DNA from: Saprospiraceae bacterium UBA1994 | GTDB lineage: Bacteria; Bacteroidota; Bacteroidia; Chitinophagales; Saprospiraceae | DNA length: 64,000 bases | Assembly (NCBI GenBank): GCA_002335865.1 | Contig: DDCY01000006.1 | Location: 27,316-91,315 of the forward strand | Reading direction: 5' to 3' | Shown here: in pieces, positions 17,121 through 25,554 of the stretch | Layout: each line of letters opens with the position of its first letter | Position numbering within the stretch: position 1 is the first letter of the stretch | Translations under genes and position numbers: made by a program | The notes under the pieces: model-generated | Database searches by the model: none | What the model was told of the DNA's origin: nothing | What the model saw: the letters and a program-made list of their open reading frames with translations, nothing else

Positions 17121-18287
17121 TTACTTTACAAGACTGATCCGATAAATAGCCTCTGCGAAATCATCACTTACTAACAGCGAGCCATCTGGCATCCATTCCA
17201 TATCTACAGGACGACCCCAAACATCTTCATCCTGAGGATTGAGCCAACCCGTAGCGAAATCTTCATAAGCAGTAGCGTTGTGGTTTTCGTCAAGAGTTAC
17301 CATACTGATTTTGTAGCCGCTTTTCTTTGTGCGATTCCATGAGCCGTGCTCAGCTATGAGTACGCAATTGTTGTATTTACCAGGCCAAGTAGACTCATTG
17401 GTAAATACCATTCCCAATGGAGCTATATGAGCATCTAGTACTTGTGCAGGAGCCACATAGTCTGAGCAATATTTTCCCTTACCAAATTCGTCGTCTAGTA
17501 AATCTCCTTGGTGACAATATGGAAATCCAAAATGCTGTCCTTCTTTGGTAGCTCGATTCAGCTCACAGCCTGGTCTATCATCTCCCCATAGATCTCGTCC
17601 ATTATCAGTAAACCATAGTTCCTTAGTATCTGGATGCCAATCAAATCCTACCGAATTACGTACTCCATTGGCTATGATTTCCATATTGCTTCCATCGGGA
17701 TTCATACGGGTGATGGTATTGTATATTTCTTCTTCTCTTTCGCAGCTGTTGCAAGGTGCTCCTACAGGAACATACAATTTACCATCAGGCCCAAATGCAA
17801 TATACTTCCAACCGTGATGCTTATCAGTAGGGTATTGATTATAGATGACCTCTGGAGTGCCAGGATTATCAAGTTTAGATTCTACGTCTGATATTTTAAG
17901 TATGCGATTAACCTCTGCTATGTACAGATCTCCATCTTTGTATGCAACTCCGTTGGGCATGTTGCCTCCAGTATATAATTCGTATTGCTTTTCTGCTTTA
18001 CCGTCGCCGTCGAGATCTTGGAGCGCTAGAACCTTGTCACCACCTCTATTGCCAACGTAAAGTATTCCACTCGGAGATAGACATATAGACCTTGCATTTT
18101 CTACATTTTCAGCATATATATCTACTCTAAATCCCTTAGGCACTTTTATCTTATCAATTGGTAGTTCACCTTCGTAACTCTTGCCGATTAAATTTATAGG
18201 AGGGTTAACTTTAAATTTTTTTATAAGGAAAAACCCTGCTATAAACAAGATAATAAGAATAGGAACTACATTCTTTAAAAATTTCAT
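17121..18287 (-). CDS. PQQ-dependent sugar dehydrogenase-like protein (sorbosone dehydrogenase family)
   Basis: A 388-residue beta-propeller protein anchored or exported by an N-terminal hydrophobic helix (about 7-25). The repeats include VPKGFRVDIYAENVENAR, SPSGILYVGNRGGDKV, GWKYIAFGPDGKLYVPVGAPCNSCE, NSVGFDWHPDTKELWFTDNG and HFGFPYCHQG, matching soluble glucose/sorbosone dehydrogenases. Such enzymes oxidise aldose sugars with PQQ in the periplasm, but many homologues have unknown substrates and PQQ genes are not in the window. The paired cysteines CNSC and the YC of HFGFPYC are usual in this subfamily. Confidence 0.88.
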   Translation of the reverse strand: MKFLKNVVPILIILFIAGFFLIKKFKVNPPINLIGKSYEGELPIDKIKVPKGFRVDIYAENVENARSICLSPSGILYVGNRGGDKVLALQDLDGDGKAEKQYELYTGGNMPNGVAYKDGDLYIAEVNRILKISDVESKLDNPGTPEVIYNQYPTDKHHGWKYIAFGPDGKLYVPVGAPCNSCEREEEIYNTITRMNPDGSNMEIIANGVRNSVGFDWHPDTKELWFTDNGRDLWGDDRPGCELNRATKEGQHFGFPYCHQGDLLDDEFGKGKYCSDYVAPAQVLDAHIAPLGMVFTNESTWPGKYNNCVLIAEHGSWNRTKKSGYKISMVTLDENHNATAYEDFATGWLNPQDEDVWGRPVDMEWMPDGSLLVSDDFAEAIYRISLVK

Positions 18288-18388
18288 ACACAGCTATTTA
18301 AGTGCTCATTATAATCCTGTGAATGTAAGAAGTTCTTAAATATAAACTATTAATACTATTTTTGAATTAAGAATACAGAACTTATTTA

Positions 18389-18808
18389 ATGATCATGACA
18401 GAGGCAGAACACAAGCTAAAACTTTTAGGAATCCGTATGACGCCAATACGTATCGAGATGTTAGATATCTTTATAAATTCTGCAGGTAAGGCATTGGGTA
18501 ATAAAGACATAGAGCTTTATCTTGAAAATCCTGATCGCATTACGGTTTATCGTACGCTGAAGACTTTTGAGCAGAAAGGATTAATCCATCAAGTGATGGA
18601 TGGTACAGGAGTGACAAAATTTGCTATCTGTATAGATGATTGTGATAATCATTCACATCATGATGAGCACGCTCATTTCCGTTGTGAAAAGTGTGGAAAG
18701 ACCAGTTGCTTAGATGGAGGTATTACTCTACCAAGTGATATTCCAAATGGCTATCGAATAAAAAATGTACATCTAGTCTTAGAAGGTTGGTGCGCTGAGT
18801 GCAAATAG
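18389..18808 (+). CDS. Fur-family metal-responsive regulator
   Basis: A 139-residue DNA-binding repressor of the Fur/Zur family. The winged-helix part has GIRMTPIRIEMLDIF and RITVYRTLKTFEQKGLI; the dimerisation part carries a His-rich metal site DDCDNHSHHDEHAHFRCEKCGKT with Cys pairs CEKC and CAEC (the structural zinc site). The cluster of five histidines in ten residues suggests zinc rather than iron sensing, as an inference. The metal-uptake targets are not nearby. Starts at 18389 or 18395; the difference is two residues. It is divergent from the sugar dehydrogenase gene. Confidence 0.9.
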   Translation: MIMTEAEHKLKLLGIRMTPIRIEMLDIFINSAGKALGNKDIELYLENPDRITVYRTLKTFEQKGLIHQVMDGTGVTKFAICIDDCDNHSHHDEHAHFRCEKCGKTSCLDGGITLPSDIPNGYRIKNVHLVLEGWCAECK

Positions 18809-18887
18809 AATTAACTGAATTACAGTCAATTATAATTGAAGATATTTTCTAATGTGTATATTGCAAGTTCCTAGCAATAATACTTCT

Positions 18888-20162
18888 ATGAATTTTTCTA
18901 TATCGGCAATCATCATTTTGTTTATTCTATTTTTTGTGTTAATACTACTTTGGCTACGTTATCAGTCTACTCTGAAAGATCTATCTATCGCTAAGTTTAA
19001 CGAACAACGAATTAGTCAAGAACTTAATGCTAGTGTATTGGCTCACCAATATGATACAAATCAACTACACGAACTTAAAATAGATATTGCTTCTTTAGAA
19101 TCTCAACATTTATTTCTCCAAGAACAAATGGAGCAATATCGCAATGATACTTCAAGATCTAATGAACAATTTCAGTTATTGGCAAATAAAGTACTTGATG
19201 AGAAATCAGCCAAAATGGAACATGATCATAATCGCAGCATCAAAGAAATGCTTGATCCATTGAAGGAACGTATTAAGACATTCGAAAATAGAATAGAGCA
19301 AAATATAAAAGAAGATATAGCAAGGCATTCATCGCTCAAAGAGCAGATCATAGCACTTGCTCATCTCAATGAGCGTATGACTTTAGAGACTACTAACCTA
19401 ACTAAAGCGCTTAAAGGTGATAATAAAATGCAGGGTAATTGGGGAGAACTGATCCTGGAAAATATCCTTCAAAAATCCGGTCTTGAGAAAGATCGAGAAT
19501 ACTTTACTCAAAAATCATTTACAGATGAGTACGGAAAGCGACTGATGCCAGATATGCTCATTAAGACACCAGACGATAAAGTATATGTCATTGACTCTAA
19601 AGTGTCACTCAAGGCCTACGAACAATATGTCAATGCCGAAGATTCTGATTTTGAGAAAGCGGCTCTAAAAGCACATGCGCTATCTATTAGATCCCATGTT
19701 GATGGATTAGCTGATAAGCGATATCACGAATTGTATCAGATAGAGAGTCCAGATTTTGTATTGATGTTTGTACCTATAGAGACGGCATTCGCAGCTACGG
19801 TCAAGGTAGATAATAGCATTTATCAATATGCGTTTGATAAGCATGTAGTGATCGTCACACCAAGTACATTGTTAGCTACATTAAAAACTGTAGAGACCAT
19901 GTGGCGTAACGATAAGCAACAGAAATATGCATTAGATATAGCAGTCCAAGCAGGAAGGATGTACGATAAATTTCATGCATTTACTGAAGACATGGGAAAG
20001 ATAGATAATCGACTCAATCAACTAAGAAATACATACGATGATGCTATGAATAAATTATCAATTGGTAAAGGAAATCTAGTACAAAGAGCAGAAAAAATCA
20101 AACAACTTGGTGCCAAAGCCAACAAGAAACTAAGCAAAGACCTATTAGAAAAAGAAGGTTAG
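18888..20162 (+). CDS. rmuC: RmuC family DNA recombination protein
   Basis: RmuC limits DNA inversions and has a nuclease-like core. The protein (424 residues from 18888) has one N-terminal membrane helix (ISAIIILFILFFVLILLWL), a long coiled coil (about 30-165) and the conserved RmuC domain with GNWGELILENILQKSGL, MPDMLIKTPDDKVYVIDSKVS and FVPIETAF. An ATG at 18852 would add 12 residues; the ATG at 18888 gives a membrane helix at the very N-terminus as in relatives. It follows the Fur-family gene by about 80 bases. Confidence 0.92.
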   Translation: MNFSISAIIILFILFFVLILLWLRYQSTLKDLSIAKFNEQRISQELNASVLAHQYDTNQLHELKIDIASLESQHLFLQEQMEQYRNDTSRSNEQFQLLANKVLDEKSAKMEHDHNRSIKEMLDPLKERIKTFENRIEQNIKEDIARHSSLKEQIIALAHLNERMTLETTNLTKALKGDNKMQGNWGELILENILQKSGLEKDREYFTQKSFTDEYGKRLMPDMLIKTPDDKVYVIDSKVSLKAYEQYVNAEDSDFEKAALKAHALSIRSHVDGLADKRYHELYQIESPDFVLMFVPIETAFAATVKVDNSIYQYAFDKHVVIVTPSTLLATLKTVETMWRNDKQQKYALDIAVQAGRMYDKFHAFTEDMGKIDNRLNQLRNTYDDAMNKLSIGKGNLVQRAEKIKQLGAKANKKLSKDLLEKEG

Positions 20163-20214
20163 TGTTGAGGTAATTCTACATGACAGACCTCGAGTCATTG
20201 TGAGTGATTTTTCT

Positions 20215-22539
20215 CTACCTAACAATAGTAACGTCTCCAGATATTGTCTCTTCTTCACTATCTAGTGCCACGTAAGTAGCAATGTAAACATATACTCCAG
20301 TAATGGCATCTAATCCATTAATCTTGCCATCCCATCCTTGCCATATACTGAGATCAGCAATTGATTCTACAGAATAGACTAAGTTACCCCACCTGTCATA
20401 TATCATCATTTCTTTGAGTGCCGCTAAAGATTGATTGACCTCCGGACGGAAGTAATCATTATTACCGTCGCCATTGGGGCTAAATATATTAGGAGTGTAT
20501 ATTCCGATATTTCTATTTACCCTGATTTCTATTTCATCCATATCTCTACAGCCATATTGATCCAATCCTGTTAAAGTAATATTTTGAACATTTATTACTT
20601 TATCTATATTGAGAATATCTTCATTAGATATTACGGTTCCTGTTGAATCTGTCCATACGATCTGTATTAAATCTGGAGCTATGTATGAAGGACTTATCGA
20701 TATTGGATCACCCAAATTTACTGTGACATAATCAGGTAGCAATATACCATCATTCCATTCCACGACACTAAGATTTAATGAGATCAAGCTATCACAACCA
20801 GCTACATTTTGTAAGGTAACTAGATAACTACCTTCAGTATTAAACGTATCGGTTCCTAATGGATAATTTTCACCTAGACAGATTGTTTTATTATCAAAAG
20901 CCGTCGTAATATTTTCTACCTCCAGAGTAAGTAGTACACTACTATCACATCCTGCTATACTCGAGAGTACCTCTCCATATGTACCTGCTGCAGTTAATAA
21001 TTGAGATCCGAGTTGATAAGACTCACCTTCGCATATAGTTGCGAAGGTTAAGTCTTCATAGACGTCGTTTACAATCAGATTGATAGTAACTATACTATCA
21101 CAACCTGCTACCGTATAATAGTTAAATGTATAGTTCCCTGTTGTACTTAATATATCTGTTCCTTCTTGTATAGTTTGTCCTTGACAGATACTAATTGGGT
21201 AATTTAGGTTGTATTTAGGAGTGACAGTGAGATCCATAGATATCAAACTATCGCAATCATTTGGTCCAGGAGTATTGAGAGAATAAAATCCTGCCTCAGT
21301 AAAACTCTGTCCAGCATAATTATATACTTCACCTTCACAGATCTGAGGTGTTAAAAAATTGGTACCTGCTATTAATACTTCGAGATCTAGAAAGACAATA
21401 CTATCACACCCTAAGGTTGATGTCAAGGGGAAAGAATATGATCCAGTAGCTGATATCTCATTACCCGCAATGTTGTAAGTTTCACCTTCACAGATACTAC
21501 CTTCCAGGGTAGTTTCAAATACAGGAACAAATAATTCAAACTCTTCACTATTAAAGCAACCATCAGAAGTAGTAATCAATACTTCATAGAAACCTTCGTT
21601 TGCTACGTCTACCGCGAGGTCTAGACTGATATTTGTTTCACCTATAAGTGCTACTCCATCTTTAAACCATTGGTAACCATAGTCGTCATCATCTTCTGCT
21701 ACTATTGTAAGACCCTCTTGACATAGATCGCCTATTATATCTGCAAATGGTATATCAAAGTCAGCTAACTCTGCGAGGGCAAGTCTGTCTACAAAAAAAT
21801 ACGGAGAGCTGCCAGAATTATTATTTACATCACATCCTGGACCGATGACTATTACGTTGTATGGTTTGTCTGCGATGATATCAAAAATAATATTTTTCCA
21901 TTCTCCTTGACCAGAAACAACTTGCTGACCCAGTTGGTCCCATCCAGGCCCATTTGTAGGGCAACCAAAAAGATCTTCGCCATTTCCAAATGGGATATTG
22001 CTACATTCTGTAGTACCATATATTGTTATATCTATGGTTTGATTTAATTCGGGAGCAAAGCCTAAAAAAAAATCCAATCTATATTCCTTACTAACTTCCA
22101 TTGTCGCATTAAGACATGCTCCAACATATTCTTTGTAAGAGGTGCTATAGGATGCAATACCATCTCTAAACCCGATGTATCCTTCTCCATCTGGGATAGG
22201 TAGGGGTACTGTTTTGTTTACATTAGGATGTACAGTTATACCACATAGATGTAAATAATCCGAAGTAGCTTCTGAAGCTTGAATCCAAGATACTGCACAT
22301 TCTAATTCCTCTTTTTCAGTTGGACAACAAACCATATCTTCAAATGATGGATTAGGAATCAATCCAGATGGTATCGAAGAGGGACAGTCACAATCTTCCT
22401 CATCGTTTAGGTCTATAAGTCCATCTCCATCATCATCGATAGCATTATTACAGATCTCTTGGCCGTATATGCTTAGGCTCATCATTAATATGAAAATAGA
22501 TACAATGAATTTTATATGTTGAACCAAATTAGTTTTCAT
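20215..22539 (-). CDS. Secreted five-repeat protein with T9SS type B sorting domain (copy 1)
   Basis: A 774-residue exported protein. Order: signal peptide (1-26); an acidic EICNNAIDDDGDGLIDLND Ca-binding-like segment; a Cys-rich N-terminal domain ending near VDRLALAELADF; an Ig-like piece; five repeats of about 47 residues (roughly 348-585), each beginning with a CEGE/CQGQ/CLGE-like Cys and ending in (G/N)DCDS or GCDS; then a linker and the type B gliding-motility C-terminal domain (NIFSPNGDGNNDYF, YDRWGNLVY, GVYVYIATY). The two Cys per repeat probably form a disulfide. Transcribed second, 7 bases after its paralogue. Ligand unknown; adhesion is inferred. Confidence 0.85.
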   Translation of the reverse strand: MKTNLVQHIKFIVSIFILMMSLSIYGQEICNNAIDDDGDGLIDLNDEEDCDCPSSIPSGLIPNPSFEDMVCCPTEKEELECAVSWIQASEATSDYLHLCGITVHPNVNKTVPLPIPDGEGYIGFRDGIASYSTSYKEYVGACLNATMEVSKEYRLDFFLGFAPELNQTIDITIYGTTECSNIPFGNGEDLFGCPTNGPGWDQLGQQVVSGQGEWKNIIFDIIADKPYNVIVIGPGCDVNNNSGSSPYFFVDRLALAELADFDIPFADIIGDLCQEGLTIVAEDDDDYGYQWFKDGVALIGETNISLDLAVDVANEGFYEVLITTSDGCFNSEEFELFVPVFETTLEGSICEGETYNIAGNEISATGSYSFPLTSTLGCDSIVFLDLEVLIAGTNFLTPQICEGEVYNYAGQSFTEAGFYSLNTPGPNDCDSLISMDLTVTPKYNLNYPISICQGQTIQEGTDILSTTGNYTFNYYTVAGCDSIVTINLIVNDVYEDLTFATICEGESYQLGSQLLTAAGTYGEVLSSIAGCDSSVLLTLEVENITTAFDNKTICLGENYPLGTDTFNTEGSYLVTLQNVAGCDSLISLNLSVVEWNDGILLPDYVTVNLGDPISISPSYIAPDLIQIVWTDSTGTVISNEDILNIDKVINVQNITLTGLDQYGCRDMDEIEIRVNRNIGIYTPNIFSPNGDGNNDYFRPEVNQSLAALKEMMIYDRWGNLVYSVESIADLSIWQGWDGKINGLDAITGVYVYIATYVALDSEEETISGDVTIVR

Positions 22540-22546
22540 TTAATGT

Positions 22547-24850
22547 CTATCTAATTAATGTAATATCACCAGATACGTTCTCTTCTTTACCATCGAGAGC
22601 CAAGAAAGTGGATATGTAAACATATACACCAGATACGGCATCCTTACCATTAAACTTGCCATCCCACCCTTGCCATACGCTAAGATCAGTAAGGTTTTCT
22701 CTATGATAAACTAAATTACCCCAGCGATCATAAATATTGATTTCTTTAAGAGAGCCTATAGATTCATTTACGGTAGAGCGGAAATAGTCATTCGATACAT
22801 CTCCGTTTGGGCTAAATATATTAGGCGTGTAGATTCCAATATTTCGATCTACTCGTATGACAATATTGTCTTTGTCTACACAACCATATTCGTCCACTGC
22901 GGTCATTGTTATTTCTTGATCCTGCGTTACTCCTGTCAGCAAAAGGGTAGGGTCGTTTGATAGTACTTCTCCAGCTTCGTCTAACCAGACCGTCTGTAAA
23001 AAATCTGGTGCCACATATACAGGTATAATTATGATATCGGAACCGAGATTGATGACAGTATCCAAAGGTAGTTCTACACCATCATTCCATGATATGGTCT
23101 CCAGATCAAGAAATATTGTACTATCACAATTATTGACATTGCTAGTAACCGCCTGATAAGATCCTGCATTCCTATATACGGTACCTTCTAAGTCGTAAAA
23201 TTCGCCTTCGCAGATTGTCGCTTCTATTTGTGAGAAGGTTGCCTCCTCTACATCTAGAGTAAGTACAACACTACTATCACATCCATATATCGACGTAAGT
23301 CCACCGGTATATGTACCAGCATCAGTAAGTGTTTGCGTTCCAAATGGGTATACTTCTCCTGAGCAAATCGATGCAAAAGCATCTTGTGTATAGTTTTCCC
23401 TTACGGTTAAATCTATAATAAATGTACTATCGCACCCATTAGCTTGAGTATAGAAAAATGGATAGGTACCAGTGGTTGTCAAATCTGTCCCTTCAAACAT
23501 AAAAGGATCTCCTTCACAAATTGAGAAAAACTCAGTTCTTGTGACAGATTCTAAAACAGTCAATACAACAGTCACTATACTATCACAGTCATTAATAGCT
23601 GAGTCGAATGTATAGAAGTAGTTGCCAGATTGTGTAAGTGTTTCCCCATTGATGATTATAGATTCTCCCTCACAGATAGTTGGCGTTAATGAAGTCTGAC
23701 TTGCCTCCAATACATTTAGATTTAAAGTGACGATACTATCACAACCTTGTATGGATTCGTATGTATAGAGATATTCACCAGCGTCAGTCAGCAGATCATC
23801 TCCCATTGAATATGTTTCACCTTCGCAAATTGTTGCTTCTTCTTCTCCAAATAATATAGGGAGGGTTAGTTCTAGTTCTTCACTCAATACACAACCAACA
23901 GGTGTAATGATTACCACGGAGTATGTGCCTACATTAAATGCCTGTACAGCTAATGTAATCGTATTAGATTCTTCTCCGAGTATTGCGATTCCATCCATAT
24001 ACCATTGATAACCAAATTCGTCTCCTAGATCTAATTGAAGGGTGATTTCTTCTTCACATAGTGAACCTTCAATATTAGTAAATGGAAGTCCTTCTTCTAC
24101 TTTTTCTACAAGATTAAGTCGATCAACAAAAAAGTATGGATCATTTTCATAATTTAAATTTGCTCCACAGCCTGGACCTAATATGATTGCCGTATATGGT
24201 TTATCTGCAAAGAGATCAAATGTTACATTAAGCCACTCGTTATCACCTTGAATAAATTGAGCATCAAGTTGGTCCCACCCAGGATTGCTAGTAGGGCAGC
24301 CAGTATCAAAATTTGTAGTAAAAGGAAGATTATTACACTCTGTAGTGGCATAGATAGTCATATTAATACTGTTACTGCTGAGTGGAAAACCTAAGAAAAA
24401 ATCTAATGTATAAACTTTTCCTACTTCCATTTCATCCGTAAGACAAGCACCTACATATTCCTTGTAATCAGGGCGACCAGGTCTCTTTCCATCTCTAAAT
24501 CCTACATAACCTTGTCCATCAGGAAGTGGTTGCGGAGGCTGCTGCGTAGGATTAATCCAAGTTGGATATGTTATGCCGCAAGTATGAAAATAGTCTGAGG
24601 TGGGAGCCGCTTGCTGCCAGCTAGTAGCACATTGAAAGTCCGCTTCACCGGTAGGACAGCACTCCATAATCTCAAAAGATTCATTAGGGATCAATCCTGA
24701 AGGAAGTATTTGGTCACAATCGCAATCAGAATCTTGTATATCTATCAGACCATCGCCGTCATCATCTATTGAGTTATTACATATCTCAATTTGAGCAGAA
24801 ATAGATAGGCTGAAAAAGATGGATGCTATGATGATTAGATATACTCTCAT
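22547..24850 (-). CDS. Secreted five-repeat protein with T9SS type B sorting domain (copy 2)
   Basis: A 767-residue paralogue of its neighbour with the same plan: signal peptide (1-19), acidic IDDDGDGLIDIQDSDCDC, Cys-rich N-terminal domain (FFVDRLNLVEKV), Ig-like piece, five repeats of about 47 residues (CEGE...GCDS), and the type B sorting domain (NIFSPNGDVSNDYF, YDRWGNLVYH, SGVYVYISTF). The two proteins differ most in the repeats and are near-identical in motif order, so they arose by tandem duplication. First gene of the pair; only 7 bases separate it from the downstream copy. Function unknown; surface adhesin is inferred. Confidence 0.85.
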   Translation of the reverse strand: MRVYLIIIASIFFSLSISAQIEICNNSIDDDGDGLIDIQDSDCDCDQILPSGLIPNESFEIMECCPTGEADFQCATSWQQAAPTSDYFHTCGITYPTWINPTQQPPQPLPDGQGYVGFRDGKRPGRPDYKEYVGACLTDEMEVGKVYTLDFFLGFPLSSNSINMTIYATTECNNLPFTTNFDTGCPTSNPGWDQLDAQFIQGDNEWLNVTFDLFADKPYTAIILGPGCGANLNYENDPYFFVDRLNLVEKVEEGLPFTNIEGSLCEEEITLQLDLGDEFGYQWYMDGIAILGEESNTITLAVQAFNVGTYSVVIITPVGCVLSEELELTLPILFGEEEATICEGETYSMGDDLLTDAGEYLYTYESIQGCDSIVTLNLNVLEASQTSLTPTICEGESIIINGETLTQSGNYFYTFDSAINDCDSIVTVVLTVLESVTRTEFFSICEGDPFMFEGTDLTTTGTYPFFYTQANGCDSTFIIDLTVRENYTQDAFASICSGEVYPFGTQTLTDAGTYTGGLTSIYGCDSSVVLTLDVEEATFSQIEATICEGEFYDLEGTVYRNAGSYQAVTSNVNNCDSTIFLDLETISWNDGVELPLDTVINLGSDIIIIPVYVAPDFLQTVWLDEAGEVLSNDPTLLLTGVTQDQEITMTAVDEYGCVDKDNIVIRVDRNIGIYTPNIFSPNGDVSNDYFRSTVNESIGSLKEINIYDRWGNLVYHRENLTDLSVWQGWDGKFNGKDAVSGVYVYISTFLALDGKEENVSGDITLIR

Positions 24851-25063
24851 ATGGTGTTTGTAGGATGGAAAATCAAGATTTTCTATAAGGTATATTTTTA
24901 TTCTTGATTGACTATATGTAAAAATATGAATATTGATGACTATTTCTGGCTACACATAGAGTATATACCCATTTTAGTCGCTTACACATAAAGGATCTCT
25001 TTTAAAACGAACTCGCTGCAACGATTTTGATGTTAATGTGAATAGATAAGACATTTTGTACTT

Positions 25064-25420
25064 ATGATAAATCTGAAATCAACACTGCAATACATCCAAT
25101 CCAAAGCGAATAACCTCAGTCAATCGTTGGCTTATTCAGTATTTTTGATGTATTATGCTTGGAAAAATCCAGATACACCAGCGTGGGCAAAACAAATTAT
25201 CATGGGAGCGATAGCTTACTTGTTAGCACCTATTGATGGTATTCCTGACCTAACACCCTTTATTGGATTTACTGATGATTTGAGCATCTTGAGTCTCAGT
25301 CTTATGGCTATAAAGTTCTATGTTCATGATGAAGTAAAATCCAAAGCAAAAGAAGCAATGAGAAGACATTTTAAAACAGTAGATGTTAAATCTTTCGAAG
25401 ATATAGAGGGAAAACTGTAA
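25064..25420 (+). CDS. DUF1232 (YkvA-type) membrane protein
   Basis: A 118-residue protein with the DUF1232 core IIMGAIAYLLAPIDGIPDLTPFIGFTDDL, in which the APIDGIPD loop between two hydrophobic segments is diagnostic. A third hydrophobic stretch SILSLSLMAIKFYV follows. The family is widespread and uncharacterised. Monocistronic between two reverse-strand genes. Confidence 0.88.
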   Translation: MINLKSTLQYIQSKANNLSQSLAYSVFLMYYAWKNPDTPAWAKQIIMGAIAYLLAPIDGIPDLTPFIGFTDDLSILSLSLMAIKFYVHDEVKSKAKEAMRRHFKTVDVKSFEDIEGKL

Positions 25421-25554
25421 TTGTCTGCCCCAGCCTTCAGGCTCTTGCCATCCTTTTACTAATATAGTCCATTCGTATTAATGGTCAAGCCCTGAAAAAG
25501 TGAAATTTTAATATTGAAGCAGCATAATAGCTATTGCCTTAGCAGCTATTCATC

